Assembly (NCBI GenBank): GCA_038396605.1
Contig: CP121690.1
Span: forward strand, 1,706,500-1,770,499
Source: Eubacteriales bacterium mix99
GTDB lineage: Bacteria > Bacillota > Clostridia > Caldicoprobacterales > DTU083
Length of the DNA: 64,000 nucleotides
Reading direction: 5' to 3'
The notes beneath the pieces were generated by a model. The model was given only the letters and a program-made list of their open reading frames with translations. It had not been told where the DNA came from and did not search any database. Below are positions 35,436 to 46,243 of this stretch, one piece after another. Position numbers and translations under genes: made by a program. Position 1 is the first letter of the stretch. Each line of letters opens with the position of its first letter.

Positions 35436-37502
35436 GTGCCTAGGCAATTTTCATTGGAAAAGACAAGGAATATCGGTATCATGGCACATATCGATGCCGG
35501 TAAGACAACAACAACAGAGCGCATATTGTTCTACACCGGACGGGTTCATAAGCTTGGCGAAGTTCATGACGGCAATGCGACAATGGACTGGATGGAAGAG
35601 GAGCAGGAGCGCGGTATCACGATTACATCCGCCGCCACTACGACACAGTGGAAGGGGCATCGTATCAACATTATTGATACGCCAGGGCACGTTGACTTTA
35701 CCGTTGAAGTGGAGCGTTCTCTTCGCGTCCTCGATGGTTCAGTAGCAGTGTTTTGTGCCAAAGGAGGCGTAGAGCCTCAATCCGAAACGGTATGGAGGCA
35801 GGCAGATAAATATGGTGTTCCAAAAATCGCGTATGTAAACAAGATGGATATTATGGGCGCCGACTTTCTGCGTGTCGTCAATATGATTCATGAGCGGCTA
35901 CAGGCCAATCCGGTTGCCATCCAGCTGCCTATCGGCAAGGAAGACAACTTTACAGGTGTGATCGATCTGATCAATATGGAGGCCTATCACTATACAGATG
36001 ATTTAGGAACCCACAGTGAGGAATCTGCGATCCCGGACGATATGCTGGATATGGCGAAGGAATATCGTACCAAAATGATTGAAGCTGTCGCAGAGACAGA
36101 TGATGACTTGATGATGAAATATCTCGACGGCGAGGAACTGACGGTTGATGAGATTCATAGGGCAATCCGCAAGGCAACCATAGGACTGAAGATGGTTCCG
36201 GTGGTGTGTGGATCCTCTTACAAGAACAAGGGAGTTCAGATGCTTTTGGATGCCATTGTGGAGTATCTTCCTTCTCCCCTGGACGTACCGTCCATAAAGG
36301 GAAAGAAGCCGGATTCGGACGAAGAAGTGGATCGGCATTCTTCGGATGAGGAACCGTTCAGTGCGCTGGCATTTAAGATCATGACGGATCCCTATGTGGG
36401 GAAACTGGCTTTCTTCCGGGTTTATTCCGGAACGCTGGAAAACGGATCCTATGTATATAATTCCGTAAAGGGCAAAAGGGAGAGAGTTGCCCGGATTCTG
36501 TTAATGCACGCGAACCACAGGGAAGAAACTCAGAAAGTGTATGCCGGAGATATCGCGGCTGCGGTTGGCCTGAAGAATACGACAACCGGGGATACCCTGT
36601 GCGATGAAAACAATCCGGTGGTCCTGGAGTCCATGGAGTTTCCGGATCCGGTGATCCAGGTTGCCATAGAGCCCAAAACCAAGGCCGGGCAGGAAAAAAT
36701 GGGCATTGCTTTTGCCAAGCTGGCAGAAGAGGATCCGACTTTCCGGACCTATACGGATCAGGAGACCGGACAGACTATTATCGCCGGCATGGGCGAGCTT
36801 CATCTGGAGATCATTGTGGACCGTCTGCTTCGGGAGTTCAAGGTGGAAGCAAACGTGGGAAAGCCGCAGGTGGCCTACCGCGAAACCATCCGCAAACCCG
36901 TCCGGAGCGAAGGAAGATTTGTCCGGCAGTCCGGCGGGCATGGCCAATATGGACATGTTGTGCTGGAAGTGGAGCCTTTGGAGCCCGGTTCCGGCTATGA
37001 GTTTGTAAACAAGATTGTAGGCGGTGTGGTTCCCAGGGAATATATCCAACCGGCTGACAATGGGATTCAGGAAGCAATGCAGAGCGGTATCCTGGGAGGC
37101 TACCCGGTTGTGGATATCCGTGCCACACTTGTGGACGGTTCCTATCATGAGGTGGACTCTTCCGAAATGGCTTTTAAGATTGCAGGTTCCATGGCGCTGA
37201 AAGACGCATTGAAAAAGGCAAGTTCCGTATTGCTGGAGCCGGTGATGGATGTGGAGGTCACAGTACCCGAGGAATATATGGGCGATGTGATGGGAGACAT
37301 CAATTCCCGACGGGGCAGGATAGAAGGCATGAAACCCGAACGGGGCGCAGAGATTATTCGTTCAGTGGTGCCTTTGGCAGAAATGTTTGGATATGCAACC
37401 GATCTTCGCTCCAGGACCCAGGGACGCGGCGTTTATACCATGCAGCTGTCCCATTATGAAGAAGTTCCGAAGAATATTATGGAAAAAGTTATTACAAAGT
37501 AA
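35436..37502 (+). CDS. fusA: Elongation factor G
   Basis: A 688-residue translocation GTPase. P-loop AHIDAGKT at residues 17-24, switch [21 protein letters not shown] and NKMD are intact. Domains II to V follow, including the domain IV segment [19 protein letters not shown]. The start is GTG at 35436, behind AAAGGAGGCTAATTTA. It is followed after 31 nt by the second tuf. Confidence 0.97.
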   Translation: MPRQFSLEKTRNIGIMAHIDAGKTTTTERILFYTGRVHKLGEVHDGNATMDWMEEEQERGITITSAATTTQWKGHRINIIDTPGHVDFTVEVERSLRVLDGSVAVFCAKGGVEPQSETVWRQADKYGVPKIAYVNKMDIMGADFLRVVNMIHERLQANPVAIQLPIGKEDNFTGVIDLINMEAYHYTDDLGTHSEESAIPDDMLDMAKEYRTKMIEAVAETDDDLMMKYLDGEELTVDEIHRAIRKATIGLKMVPVVCGSSYKNKGVQMLLDAIVEYLPSPLDVPSIKGKKPDSDEEVDRHSSDEEPFSALAFKIMTDPYVGKLAFFRVYSGTLENGSYVYNSVKGKRERVARILLMHANHREETQKVYAGDIAAAVGLKNTTTGDTLCDENNPVVLESMEFPDPVIQVAIEPKTKAGQEKMGIAFAKLAEEDPTFRTYTDQETGQTIIAGMGELHLEIIVDRLLREFKVEANVGKPQVAYRETIRKPVRSEGRFVRQSGGHGQYGHVVLEVEPLEPGSGYEFVNKIVGGVVPREYIQPADNGIQEAMQSGILGGYPVVDIRATLVDGSYHEVDSSEMAFKIAGSMALKDALKKASSVLLEPVMDVEVTVPEEYMGDVMGDINSRRGRIEGMKPERGAEIIRSVVPLAEMFGYATDLRSRTQGRGVYTMQLSHYEEVPKNIMEKVITK

Positions 37503-37533
37503 CAGATGGATCGATAAGGAGGACAAATGAATC

Positions 37534-38745
37534 ATGGCAAAGGCAAAATATGAGAGGACAAAACCCCATGTCAATATTGGGACAATCGGGCATGTAGACC
37601 ACGGCAAAACCACTTTGACGGCAGCGATTACAACGATTCTGGCAAAGCTGGGAAAAGCACAGGCCACGAAATATGATGAGATTGACAAAGCCCCGGAGGA
37701 GAAGGAAAGAGGAATAACCATCAATACCGCCCATGTGGAGTATGAGACCGATAAACGGCATTATGCCCACGTGGACTGTCCCGGGCATGCGGACTACGTA
37801 AAGAACATGATCACAGGAGCTGCCCAGATGGACGGAGCGATTCTGGTGGTATCCGCAGCAGACGGCCCCATGCCGCAGACAAGGGAGCATATTTTGCTGG
37901 CACGGCAGGTGGGAGTGCCCAACATCGTTGTCTATCTGAACAAGATTGATCAGGTGGACGATGAGGAGCTTCTGGAGCTGGTGGAGCTGGAAGTGCGTGA
38001 CTTGCTGACAGAGTATGACTTTCCGGGGGACGACGTACCGATTATCAAAGGATCTGCCCTGAAGGCACTGGAAGCAGTCAACAGCGGAGCGGATGTGAAG
38101 ACGGATCCGTGGTGCAAGTCGATATTTGAGCTGATGGATGCAGTGGACGAATATATCCCCACACCAAAGCGCAGCAATGACAAGCCGTTTTTGATGCCGG
38201 TGGAGGATGTCTTCACCATTACTGGACGGGGAACGGTTGCGACCGGGAGAGTGGAGCGCGGTACGGTAAAGATCTCCGATCCGGTGGAGATTGTGGGACT
38301 GGAGCCCAAGGCCAAATCCACAGTGGTTACCGGGGTCGAGATGTTCCGGAAGGTGCTGGATCAGGCAGAGGCCGGAGACAATATCGGAGTGCTGCTGCGT
38401 GGCATTCAGAGGGAGGAAGTGGAGCGTGGGCAGGTATTGGCCAAGCCCGGGACGGTTCATCCACACACGGAGTTCAGCGGACAGGTTTACGTATTGAAGA
38501 AGGAGGAAGGCGGACGGCATACCCCGTTCTTCAACGGTTATCGCCCACAGTTCTTTTTCCGGACGACAGATGTGACCGGGGACATTGAGCTGCCGGAGGG
38601 CGTGGAAATGGTCATGCCCGGGGATCATATAACGATGGACGTAAAGCTGATTACCCCCATTGCCATGGAGGAAGGTCTGCGGTTTGCCATTCGCGAAGGT
38701 GGAAAGACTGTTGGCGCAGGCGTTGTTTCTTCCATAAAAGAATAG
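37534..38745 (+). CDS. tuf: Elongation factor Tu, copy 2
   Basis: A 403-residue EF-Tu in the classical place after fusA. Same motifs as copy 1 (P-loop GHVDHGKT at 19-26). By eye I count about eight base differences from copy 1 over 1,212 nt, one of which changes residue 369 (Asp here). The upstream ribosome binding site AAGGAGGACAAATGAATC is also identical in both copies, whereas sequence further out differs, which suggests gene conversion. It ends the str operon before a hairpin terminator. Confidence 0.98.
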   Translation: MAKAKYERTKPHVNIGTIGHVDHGKTTLTAAITTILAKLGKAQATKYDEIDKAPEEKERGITINTAHVEYETDKRHYAHVDCPGHADYVKNMITGAAQMDGAILVVSAADGPMPQTREHILLARQVGVPNIVVYLNKIDQVDDEELLELVELEVRDLLTEYDFPGDDVPIIKGSALKALEAVNSGADVKTDPWCKSIFELMDAVDEYIPTPKRSNDKPFLMPVEDVFTITGRGTVATGRVERGTVKISDPVEIVGLEPKAKSTVVTGVEMFRKVLDQAEAGDNIGVLLRGIQREEVERGQVLAKPGTVHPHTEFSGQVYVLKKEEGGRHTPFFNGYRPQFFFRTTDVTGDIELPEGVEMVMPGDHITMDVKLITPIAMEEGLRFAIREGGKTVGAGVVSSIKE

Positions 38746-38766
38746 TGGAAAGGCTTTGAAGATTCA

Positions 38767-38806
38767 ACACTATCCTTTCCCGGAACAGGAAGGGATAGTG
38801 TATTTC
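38767..38806 (+). terminator. Terminator after tuf copy 2
   Basis: ACACTATCCTTTCC (38768 region, arm 38767-38780) pairs with GGAAGGGATAGTGT (38788-38801) around a 7-nt loop; one wobble pair. Only a short T-run follows. Confidence 0.75.
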
Positions 38807-38851
38807 ACTGTTGGGCCTGCTTTGCAGAGTTTGTAAAAACTCAAAAAATAC

Positions 38852-38880
38852 TTGCTTTTCTGTAAGTTTTATTGTAGTAT
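38852..38880 (+). promoter_or_regulatory. Promoter of the S10-spc-alpha ribosomal operon
   Basis: TTGCTT (38852-38857), 17 nt, TAGTAT (38875-38880). I see no comparably good promoter in the following 14 kb up to rplQ, so a very long transcript is likely. Confidence 0.7.
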
Positions 38881-39126
38881 GTAATGGTTGTGTTATTATT
38901 AGGACACTAGGGATGAAGTAAAAGGTTGCCGATGAAATCGCGTCGGGGAATTTTTATGGACCAGTCCGTTTGAATCGGGCGAACTGCCTTGTTCCTTTTG
39001 TGTGCTTTTCTTTTTTTCGTTGAAAATGGCACACGTGGTTAAGTGGTAACAAGGTGATGGATTGCCCTGCTTCTGACTTGACGGGACGAAAAAGCGTCCG
39101 GCTATGAGTAAAAGGAGGGGAATTTT
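38881..39126 (+). other. Long leader of the S10 operon
   Basis: About 240 nt precede rpsJ. Small hairpins are visible: CCGAT/GTCGG near 38930-38945 followed by ATTTTTA, and GGACG-AAAAAG-CGTCC just before the ribosome binding site (39085-39100 region). This is suited to autogenous control by a ribosomal protein, but it matches no leader class I can name. Confidence 0.5.
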
Positions 39127-39435
39127 TTGGCAAGCCAAAAAATCAGAATTAAATTAAAGGCCTATGATCACACTTTGATTGATCAGTCGGCAGAAAGGAT
39201 TGTTGAGACTGCAAGGAAAACCGGAGCAAAGGTTTCCGGTCCCGTTCCATTGCCGACAGATAAGGAAGTGATCACTGTTTTAAGAGCTCCTCACAAGTAC
39301 AAGGATTCCCGTGAGCAGTTTGAAATGAGGACACACAAGCGTTTGATCGATATTTTAAGCCCAACGTCCAAAACGGTGGATTCCCTGATGCGATTGGATC
39401 TGCCGGCCGGTGTTGATATCGAAATCAAATTATAG
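39127..39435 (+). CDS. rpsJ: 30S ribosomal protein S10
   Basis: A 102-residue protein, also the NusE antitermination factor. It reads [20 protein letters not shown] and ends in [11 protein letters not shown]. The start is TTG at 39127 behind AAAGGAGGGG; an unusual start for the leading gene of the operon. First gene of the S10 block. Confidence 0.96.
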   Translation: MASQKIRIKLKAYDHTLIDQSAERIVETARKTGAKVSGPVPLPTDKEVITVLRAPHKYKDSREQFEMRTHKRLIDILSPTSKTVDSLMRLDLPAGVDIEIKL

Positions 39436-39475
39436 AGCTTCGGACACTATAGTTTCAGAACGGAGGTTTTAAGAA

Positions 39476-40105
39476 ATGCAAAAAGCCATTCTAGGTAAAA
39501 AACTGGGCATGACCCAGATCTTTACAGAAAAAGGCCTGATGGTACCCGTTACCGTAGTGGAAGCCGGTCCCTGTGTCGTCACTCAGGTCAAAACTCAGGA
39601 AAAAGATGGTTATCGTGCTCTTCAAATCGGATTTGATGATATTCGATCCACCCTGGTCAATCAGCCCAGGAAGGGACATTTTGATAAGAACAGCACACCC
39701 TACAAAAGGTATCTCAGGGAAATAAGACTGGATAATGCACAGGATTACCAGGTCGGCAATGAGATCAAAGCGGATGTTTTCGCTGCGGGAGAGAAAGTGG
39801 ATGTCAGTGGTATTACAAAAGGTAAGGGGTTTGCCGGTGTCATCAAGAGATGGAACCAGCACAGGGGCCCCATGGCACATGGATCCAGATACCATCGTCG
39901 TCCCGGATCCCTTGGACCGGGCAGTTCACCGAGTCGTGTGTTCAAGACAAAGCACCTGCCTGGCAGAATGGGGCGGGACAGGGTTACCATTGCCAACCTT
40001 GAAGTTGTCAAAGTGGATGCAAAGCGCAATTTGCTGCTGATCAAAGGCGCCGTTCCCGGCCCAAAGGGAACTTTACTGACCATCAAGGATACCGTAAAGA
40101 GGTAA
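39476..40105 (+). CDS. rplC: 50S ribosomal protein L3
   Basis: A 209-residue early assembly protein. It begins [16 protein letters not shown] and has the conserved extension [22 protein letters not shown] that reaches the peptidyl transferase centre. The start follows CGGAGGTTTTAAGA. It lies 40 nt after rpsJ. Confidence 0.97.
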   Translation: MQKAILGKKLGMTQIFTEKGLMVPVTVVEAGPCVVTQVKTQEKDGYRALQIGFDDIRSTLVNQPRKGHFDKNSTPYKRYLREIRLDNAQDYQVGNEIKADVFAAGEKVDVSGITKGKGFAGVIKRWNQHRGPMAHGSRYHRRPGSLGPGSSPSRVFKTKHLPGRMGRDRVTIANLEVVKVDAKRNLLLIKGAVPGPKGTLLTIKDTVKR

Positions 40106-40133
40106 TACATCTAAACGGAAAGGAGGAAAGATT

Positions 40134-40757
40134 ATGCCTAAAGTAGCTTTATATAATATAGAAGGCACTTCAGTCGGCGATATCGAATTGAAGGATGCGA
40201 TTTTCGGGATTGAAGTCAACAAAAATGCGTTGTATCAGGTTACCAGGATGCAACTGGCCAATAAAAGGCAAGGTACCCAATCCACCCTGACCCGCGCAGA
40301 AGTCAGGGGAGGCGGCGCCAAGCCCTGGAGGCAGAAGGGAACCGGCCGTGCCCGGCACGGGAGCAGCCGTTCTCCCATATGGACAAAGGGCGGTGTTGTA
40401 TTTGCTCCCAAGCCAAGGGATTACAGCTATACGGTTCCCAAAAAGATCAAAAGGCTTGCCATGAAATGTGCACTGAGCTCAAAAGTGCAGGAAGACAATA
40501 TCACGGTGATGGATTCCCTGACACTTCCTCAGGCGAAGACAAAGGAAATGGTCCGGGTTCTGAAAAACCTGAAGTCGGAGGGAAAGGCTCTCCTTGTTCT
40601 TTCAGGCAGGGACGAGAACGTGGAGAGAGCGTCCCGCAATCTTCCCAATGTGAAACTTTGTTTTGTCAATACACTGAATGTATTGGATATTTTGAATTAT
40701 GACCGCTTTATCATTACGCAGGATGCCGTAAAAATGGTTGAGGAGGTGTATGCATGA
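40134..40757 (+). CDS. rplD: 50S ribosomal protein L4
   Basis: A 207-residue protein lining the exit tunnel. The loop GGGAKPWRQKGTGRARHGSS is present, the region tied to macrolide resistance, and it is unaltered as far as I can judge. The start follows AAAGGAGGAAAGATT. The stop overlaps the rplW start (ATGA). Confidence 0.96.
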   Translation: MPKVALYNIEGTSVGDIELKDAIFGIEVNKNALYQVTRMQLANKRQGTQSTLTRAEVRGGGAKPWRQKGTGRARHGSSRSPIWTKGGVVFAPKPRDYSYTVPKKIKRLAMKCALSSKVQEDNITVMDSLTLPQAKTKEMVRVLKNLKSEGKALLVLSGRDENVERASRNLPNVKLCFVNTLNVLDILNYDRFIITQDAVKMVEEVYA

Positions 40758-41050
40758 TGAAAGCTCCTCATGATATTATTCTACGGCCGGTATTGACGGA
40801 AAAGAGTTATGATTCCATACCGGATAAGAAATACACCTTTCTTGTGGATGCCAGATCCAATAAAACGGAAATCAAGCAGGCAGTTGAGACCATTTTCGGA
40901 GTAAAGGTAAAAAACGTCAACACGCTTCGCCAGCAGGGCAAAATGAAGCGTGTGGGAGTTCATACCGGCAGGAAGCCTTCCTTTAAGAAAGCCTTTGTTA
41001 CGCTGACTGCCGAGAGCAAGGCAATTGAGTTCTTCGAAGGAATGGCCTAA
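40754..41050 (+). CDS. rplW: 50S ribosomal protein L23
   Basis: A 98-residue protein at the exit tunnel, docking site for trigger factor and SRP. It shows ILRPVLTEKSYD and the loop VNTLRQQGKMKRVG. The ATG at 40754 overlaps the rplD stop; an ATG at 40757 is equally possible. Confidence 0.96.
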   Translation: MMKAPHDIILRPVLTEKSYDSIPDKKYTFLVDARSNKTEIKQAVETIFGVKVKNVNTLRQQGKMKRVGVHTGRKPSFKKAFVTLTAESKAIEFFEGMA

Positions 41051-41067
41051 AAAGGAGGTAAGACAAG

Positions 41068-41898
41068 ATGGCAATCAAAGATTATAAACCAACCTCCCCC
41101 GCCAGAAGGCATATGACCGTTTCTTCTTTTGAAGAAATTACCAAAGCACAGCCGGAAAAGGCACTTTTGGTAGCTCTGAAGGAGAAAGCCGGCAGAAATG
41201 ATGCAGGACGGATTACCGTCCGTCATCAGGGCGGCGGAGCAAAGAGAAAATATCGTATTATTGATTTTAAGCGCAATAAAGATGGGGTTCCCGCAAAGGT
41301 TGCAGGGATTGAGTACGATCCCAACCGAAGCGCCAATATTGCATTGCTGCACTATGCGGACGGGGAAAAGCGATACATCCTCAGTCCCAACGGGCTGCAT
41401 GTCGGGGATACGGTGGTATCCGGCAAGGATGCGGATATCCGGATCGGAAACGCATTGCCGCTTCAGAATATTCCGGTGGGTACCGTGATTCACAACATCG
41501 AGCTTCATGCCGGCAAAGGCGGGCAGTTTACCCGATCTGCAGGCAATGCGGCACAGCTGACCGCAAAGGAAGGGAAATTTGCTCAGGTAAAGCTTCCTTC
41601 CGGTGAAGTACGCATGGTTCGTTCCGAGTGCCGGGCTACGATCGGCCAGGTGGGAAACGCAGAACATGAAAATATCACCATCGGGAAAGCAGGCAAGAAA
41701 AGGCATATGGGGATTCGCCCGACCGTACGTGGTTCCGTTATGAACCCATCGGATCATCCGCACGGCGGCGGCGAAGGCAAAGCTCCCATCGGAAGGCCCT
41801 CTCCTGTTACCCCCTGGGGCAAACCAACGTTGGGATATAAGACCAGAAGGAAAAAGAACAAGTCCGACCAATATATCATAAAACGCAGAACAAAATAA
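41068..41898 (+). CDS. rplB: 50S ribosomal protein L2
   Basis: A 276-residue core protein. It shows [20 protein letters not shown] and the highly conserved [19 protein letters not shown] near the peptidyl transferase centre, including the His (of HPHGGG) studied for activity. The start follows AAAGGAGGTAAGACAAG. Confidence 0.97.
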   Translation: MAIKDYKPTSPARRHMTVSSFEEITKAQPEKALLVALKEKAGRNDAGRITVRHQGGGAKRKYRIIDFKRNKDGVPAKVAGIEYDPNRSANIALLHYADGEKRYILSPNGLHVGDTVVSGKDADIRIGNALPLQNIPVGTVIHNIELHAGKGGQFTRSAGNAAQLTAKEGKFAQVKLPSGEVRMVRSECRATIGQVGNAEHENITIGKAGKKRHMGIRPTVRGSVMNPSDHPHGGGEGKAPIGRPSPVTPWGKPTLGYKTRRKKNKSDQYIIKRRTK

Positions 41899-41943
41899 CG
41901 GATCTGGTTTCATTGATTTTAAAAGTCGGAAGGAGGCAATTGA

Positions 41944-42231
41944 ATGAGTCGATCGGTGAAAAAAGGGCCCTATGTCCGTGCGGACCTTTTAAAGAAGATA
42001 GAGGACATGAACAAACAGGGCAAAAAAACAGTTATAAAGACCTGGTCCAGAGCATCCACCATTTTTCCTGAAATGGTCGGACACACCATTGCCGTTCATG
42101 ATGGCAGGAAACACGTTCCGATCTATATTACCGAGGAGATGGTGGGACATAAGTTTGGAGAGTTTGCGCCTACCAGAACCTTTCGGGGTCACAGCGGACA
42201 GCATTCAGAAAAGACTACGGAGCTGAAATAG
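41944..42231 (+). CDS. rpsS: 30S ribosomal protein S19
   Basis: A 95-residue head protein. It begins [20 protein letters not shown] and contains [20 protein letters not shown]. The start follows GAAGGAGGCAATTG. Confidence 0.97.
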   Translation: MSRSVKKGPYVRADLLKKIEDMNKQGKKTVIKTWSRASTIFPEMVGHTIAVHDGRKHVPIYITEEMVGHKFGEFAPTRTFRGHSGQHSEKTTELK

Positions 42232-42247
42232 TGAAGGAGGAATCACA

Positions 42248-42646
42248 GTGGCGACAAGGATGAAAGAAAAATCAGAAGCCCGCTACGAGAGCAGGGAAAA
42301 GCGGCCTCATGCCACCGCCCGTTATGTCCGCATTTCTTCCAGAAAGGTAAAGATTGTGATTGACATGATACGCGGAAAAACGGTCAGCGAAGCACTTGGC
42401 ATATTGGAATATACGCCGAAGGCGGCGTCCGAGCCGGTTGTCAAGCTGTTGAAATCTGCAGCGGCCAACGCAAAAAACAATCTGGAAATGGATCCGGATC
42501 GTTTGTATGTCGCTGAGGTTACCGCAAACGAAGGACCGACCCTGAAGCGTTTGCGGGCAAGGGCTCAGGGCAGGGCAAACCGCATTCGGAAGCGAACCAG
42601 TCATATCAATATCGTATTGGATGAACTGGAACAAGTACAGAAATAA
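42248..42646 (+). CDS. rplV: 50S ribosomal protein L22
   Basis: A 132-residue tunnel protein. [20 protein letters not shown] and the beta-hairpin [20 protein letters not shown] are seen. It starts at a GTG behind AAGGAGGAATCACA and has an N-terminal extension of about 20 charged residues before the core. Confidence 0.96.
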   Translation: MATRMKEKSEARYESREKRPHATARYVRISSRKVKIVIDMIRGKTVSEALGILEYTPKAASEPVVKLLKSAAANAKNNLEMDPDRLYVAEVTANEGPTLKRLRARAQGRANRIRKRTSHINIVLDELEQVQK

Positions 42647-42660
42647 GGAGGGATGGATAA

Positions 42661-43326
42661 GTGGGTCAGAAAGTGAATCCCCATGGACTTAGAGTCGGAA
42701 TCATCAAGGATTGGGATGCCAGATGGTATGCTTCCAGGAAGGATTTTGCAGACAATCTGATCGAGGATGTGCAGTTAAGGAATATGCTGAAAAAGAAACT
42801 TTTTCATGCAGGGATCTCGAAAATCGAAATTGAGCGTGCTGCTAACCGCGTAAAGGTGAATATTTTTACAGCCAAGCCCGGTATTGTAATTGGAAGAGGC
42901 GGTACGGGCGTGGATGCCTTGAAGAAAGAAATCGAAAAGTTTACGAAGAAAACGACAATTTTGAATATAGTAGAGGTCAAGTACCCGGACCTGGATGCGC
43001 AGTTGGTCGCAGAGAATATTGCAGCACAGCTGGAACGCAGGATTTCCTTCCGCAGGGCGATGAAGCAGACAATGCAGAGAACCATGAAAGCCGGGGCAAA
43101 GGGAATCAAGACCATGGTCTCCGGGCGTCTTGGCGGAACGGATATTGCACGGAAAGAAGGATATCATGAAGGAACCATACCTCTGCAGACATTGCGGGCT
43201 GATATCGACTATGGGTTTGCGGAAGCAAAAACAACCTACGGAGGAATCGGAGTAAAGGTATGGATTTACAAAGGAGAGGTCCTTCCGAAGGCGAAAAACA
43301 GACCGGTTGCGGAAGGAGGAAAATAA
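42661..43326 (+). CDS. rpsC: 30S ribosomal protein S3
   Basis: A 221-residue protein at the mRNA entry. It begins [20 protein letters not shown], has the KH-domain motif [14 protein letters not shown], and the C-terminal domain [20 protein letters not shown]. Start is GTG behind AAGGAGGGATGGATAA. Its 3' end contains the ribosome binding site of rplP. Confidence 0.97.
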   Translation: MGQKVNPHGLRVGIIKDWDARWYASRKDFADNLIEDVQLRNMLKKKLFHAGISKIEIERAANRVKVNIFTAKPGIVIGRGGTGVDALKKEIEKFTKKTTILNIVEVKYPDLDAQLVAENIAAQLERRISFRRAMKQTMQRTMKAGAKGIKTMVSGRLGGTDIARKEGYHEGTIPLQTLRADIDYGFAEAKTTYGGIGVKVWIYKGEVLPKAKNRPVAEGGK

Positions 43327-43327
43327 T

Positions 43328-43765
43328 ATGTTGATGCCGAAAAGAGTAAAACGCCGCAGGGTGTTCCGGGGCAGGATGAAAGGCAAGGCAACCCGCGGGA
43401 ATACCGTTACTTACGGTCAGTATGGTCTGCAGGCATTGGATCCCTGCTGGATCACCAGCAATCAGATTGAAGCAGCAAGGATTGCCATGACTCGTTTTAT
43501 GAAAAGGGGCGGGAATGTCTGGGTCAAGATATTTCCGGATAAGCCTGTTACGGAGAAACCTGCTGAAACCCGCATGGGGAAGGGAAAAGGTTCCCCGGAA
43601 TATTGGGTGGCAGTTGTAAAGCCCGGCAGGATCCTGTTTGAAGTGGCAGGAATACCCGAAGAGACAGCCAGAGAGGCACTCCGCCTGGCAGCGCACAAAC
43701 TTCCGGTCAAGACCAGGTTTGTGACTAGAGAAGAATTGGGTGGTGAAGGCAATGAAGGCGAATGA
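43328..43765 (+). CDS. rplP: 50S ribosomal protein L16
   Basis: A 145-residue protein near the A-site tRNA. It begins [20 protein letters not shown] and contains [20 protein letters not shown]. The ATG at 43328 lies one base past the rpsC stop and behind GGAAGGAGGAAAATA. Its end overlaps rpmC by 14 nt. Confidence 0.96.
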   Translation: MLMPKRVKRRRVFRGRMKGKATRGNTVTYGQYGLQALDPCWITSNQIEAARIAMTRFMKRGGNVWVKIFPDKPVTEKPAETRMGKGKGSPEYWVAVVKPGRILFEVAGIPEETAREALRLAAHKLPVKTRFVTREELGGEGNEGE

Positions 43766-43955
43766 ATTCCGGGATATGACACAGGATGAGCTGAATCAGA
43801 AATGTTCCGAGCTCAAGAGTGAGTTGTTTAACCTTCGATTCCAGCTGGCCACCGGGCAGTTGGAGAATCCCATGAGGATCCGGGAAGTAAAAAAGGATAT
43901 TGCCAGAGTAAAAACGATTCTTAGAGAACGGGAATTGAAAGCCATGGAGGCTTGA
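43752..43955 (+). CDS. rpmC: 50S ribosomal protein L29
   Basis: A 67-residue helical protein at the tunnel exit: [20 protein letters not shown] with [21 protein letters not shown] chose the ATG at 43752 from family N-termini; GTG codons at 43740 and 43743 are in frame. It overlaps the end of rplP. Confidence 0.94.
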   Translation: MKANEFRDMTQDELNQKCSELKSELFNLRFQLATGQLENPMRIREVKKDIARVKTILRERELKAMEA

Positions 43956-43973
43956 GGAAAAGGAGGAATATTT

Positions 43974-44237
43974 GTGGCCGAGGAAACAAGAGGAAACCGG
44001 AAGGTCCGCATCGGCAAAGTCGTAAGCAATAAGATGGATAAAACCATTGTGGTTTTGATCGAAAGCCGTGTGAAGCATAAGCTGTACGGAAAGACCATGA
44101 ATCGGACAAACAGACTGAAAGCCCATGACGAAGAAAATACCTGTCAGATCGGGGACCGCGTAAAGATTATGGAAACCAGGCCGATCAGCCGCGACAAGCG
44201 CTGGCGTTTGGTTGAAGTCGTTGAAAGGGCACAATAA
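43974..44237 (+). CDS. rpsQ: 30S ribosomal protein S17
   Basis: An 87-residue OB-fold protein: [20 protein letters not shown], then the [20 protein letters not shown] loop. GTG start behind AAGGAGGAATATTT. Confidence 0.96.
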   Translation: MAEETRGNRKVRIGKVVSNKMDKTIVVLIESRVKHKLYGKTMNRTNRLKAHDEENTCQIGDRVKIMETRPISRDKRWRLVEVVERAQ

Positions 44238-44266
44238 TCGGTCCACTACCGAAAGGAGGGTATAAT

Positions 44267-44635
44267 ATGATTCAGAAGCAGACCCGGTTGAGAGTGGCGG
44301 ACAATACCGGCGCGAAGGAACTGATGTGCATCAATGTCCTGGGAGGTTCCACGAGAAAGTATGGAAATATAGGGGACTCGATTGTAGCATCTGTTAAAAG
44401 TGCAACACCCGGCGGTGTTGTTAAAAAGGGCGATGTCGTAAAGGCTGTCATTGTTCGCACGACCAAGGGCACGCAAAGGCCGGATGGTTCGTTTATTAAA
44501 TTTGATGACAATGCGGCAGTAATCATAGATGATCAGAAGCAACCCAGGGGTACCCGTATCTTTGGCCCGATCGCCAGAGAACTGAGAGAGAAGGATTATA
44601 TGAAAATCATCTCTCTCGCCCCGGAAGTATTATAA
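44267..44635 (+). CDS. rplN: 50S ribosomal protein L14
   Basis: A 122-residue subunit-interface protein: [20 protein letters not shown] at the start and [20 protein letters not shown] near the end, both near-universal. Start behind GAAAGGAGGGTATAAT. First gene of the spc group. Confidence 0.97.
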   Translation: MIQKQTRLRVADNTGAKELMCINVLGGSTRKYGNIGDSIVASVKSATPGGVVKKGDVVKAVIVRTTKGTQRPDGSFIKFDDNAAVIIDDQKQPRGTRIFGPIARELREKDYMKIISLAPEVL

Positions 44636-44650
44636 AAGGAGGTGATTGCT

Positions 44651-44986
44651 GTGGTGAAAAAACCAGGGAAAATGCATGTGAAAAAAGGAGATACCGTAGA
44701 AATCATTTCCGGAAAAGATAAATCAAAGCGGGGAAAAGTGCTGACTGCATATCCCAGGGAAGGCAAAATCATTGTGGAAGGGGTCAATTTTGTGACCCGG
44801 CACAAGAAACCCACAGGTGCAAACCAGCAGGGAGGAAGGATCCGTCAGGAAGCCGCCATTGATGCTTCCAAAGCCATGCTTGTTTGTGGGAAGTGCAACA
44901 AGCGGACCCGTGTAGGCCACAAAATACTGGAAGATGGAACCAAGGTGCGCGTCTGCAAGGTCTGCAACGAATTATTCAATGATTAG
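44651..44986 (+). CDS. rplX: 50S ribosomal protein L24
   Basis: A 111-residue assembly initiator with an N-terminal KOW motif ([20 protein letters not shown]). It also has a C-terminal [11 protein letters not shown]...VRVCKVCNE with two CxxC pairs, a possible zinc site seen in some Firmicutes L24. The GTG at 44651 is eight nt past GGAGG; a GTG at 44654 is possible, and one at 44642 overlaps the binding site. Confidence 0.95.
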   Translation: MVKKPGKMHVKKGDTVEIISGKDKSKRGKVLTAYPREGKIIVEGVNFVTRHKKPTGANQQGGRIRQEAAIDASKAMLVCGKCNKRTRVGHKILEDGTKVRVCKVCNELFND

Positions 44987-45012
44987 TTCTTCTCAGAAGG
45001 GAGGTAAAAGAT

Positions 45013-45558
45013 TTGGCTCGGTTGAAAGATTTTTATAAAAATGAAGCGATGTCCGATCTGATGGACAAATTTGAATATAAAAATGTGATGCAGGTTCCCA
45101 GACTCGAAAAGATCGTGATCAATATGGGAGTCGGGGATGCGAAGGAAAACCCGAAGTTTCTTGATGCCGCTGTCCAGGAGCTGGCGACCATAACAGGACA
45201 GATGCCCGTTGTAACCAAAGCCAGGAAATCCGTGGCTGCCTTTAAGGTAAGGGAAGGCATGAATATCGGAGCAAAGGTGACGCTTCGCGGCGATAAAATG
45301 TATGAGTTCCTGGATCGACTGGTAAGCATTGCTCTTCCCCGCGTACGGGATTTCCGGGGAGTATCGGAGAATTCCTTTGACGGCAGGGGCAATTATGCGC
45401 TGGGAATCAAAGAGCAGCTGATTTTCCCGGAAATCAACTATGATAAGGTGGATAAGGTAAGGGGAATGGATGTCATATTTGTGACAACCGCCCGGACCGA
45501 TGAAGAAGGAAGAGAACTGTTACGGCTTTTGGGTATGCCTTTTGCTACCAGAAGCTGA
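45013..45558 (+). CDS. rplE: 50S ribosomal protein L5
   Basis: A 181-residue protein of the central protuberance that binds 5S rRNA. It shows [20 protein letters not shown] and [20 protein letters not shown]. Start is TTG at 45013, behind AGGGAGGTAAAAGA. Between rplX and rpsN as usual. Confidence 0.97.
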   Translation: MARLKDFYKNEAMSDLMDKFEYKNVMQVPRLEKIVINMGVGDAKENPKFLDAAVQELATITGQMPVVTKARKSVAAFKVREGMNIGAKVTLRGDKMYEFLDRLVSIALPRVRDFRGVSENSFDGRGNYALGIKEQLIFPEINYDKVDKVRGMDVIFVTTARTDEEGRELLRLLGMPFATRS

Positions 45559-45587
45559 GGAATCCAATGGAAGGAGGAAACAGATAA

Positions 45588-45773
45588 GTGGCAAAAAAAT
45601 CAATGAGGGCGAAGCAGCAGCGTAAGCCCAAGTATTCAACCCGTGCCTATACAAGATGCAGATTGTGCGGACGTCCCCATGCAGTCCTGAAGAAATATGG
45701 TATTTGCCGGATATGCTTCCGGGAGCTGGCCTATAAAGGACAGATCCCCGGTGTCAGGAAGGCGAGCTGGTAG
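45588..45773 (+). CDS. rpsN: 30S ribosomal protein S14, zinc type Z
   Basis: A 61-residue short zinc form with C24, C27, C40 and C43 (CRLCG and CRICF). It ends in [11 protein letters not shown]. Many Firmicutes also have a longer zinc-free S14; none is here. GTG start behind GGAAGGAGGAAACAGATA. Confidence 0.97.
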   Translation: MAKKSMRAKQQRKPKYSTRAYTRCRLCGRPHAVLKKYGICRICFRELAYKGQIPGVRKASW

Positions 45774-45802
45774 AGGGTCGAGACTGGAAGGAGGTAGAAG
45801 AT

Positions 45803-46201
45803 ATGGTTATGACAGATCCCATTGCAGATATGCTGACCCGCATAAGGAATGCACTGGTTGTAAAGCATGAAGTGATACAGGTACCGGCTTCTAATATGAA
45901 GAAGGCGATTGCAGATATATTGGCAGAGGAGGGGCTTATCAAGGGATATACCGTAATTGACGACGGAAATCAGGGTACTTTGAAGCTTACGTTGAAATAT
46001 ACCAAAGACAATGAACGTGTCATCAGCGGATTGAAGAGAATCAGCAAGCCCGGTCTGAGAGTTTATGCAAACAAGGATGAGATCCCCAAGGTACTGGGTG
46101 GACTGGGGATTGCCATCATTTCCACCTCAAAGGGCGTAATGACGGACAAGAAGGCCAGAAAACTGGGCGTCGGCGGAGAAGTCCTGTGCTACGTCTGGTA
46201 A
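45803..46201 (+). CDS. rpsH: 30S ribosomal protein S8
   Basis: A 132-residue protein binding the central 16S domain: [20 protein letters not shown] at the start and [20 protein letters not shown] at the end. The ATG at 45803 follows AAGGAGGTAGAAGAT; an ATG at 45809 is possible. Confidence 0.97.
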   Translation: MVMTDPIADMLTRIRNALVVKHEVIQVPASNMKKAIADILAEEGLIKGYTVIDDGNQGTLKLTLKYTKDNERVISGLKRISKPGLRVYANKDEIPKVLGGLGIAIISTSKGVMTDKKARKLGVGGEVLCYVW

Positions 46202-46243
46202 CGGATGGGCAGCAGAATTAGCAAAAGGAAGGCGGTGTAATGT

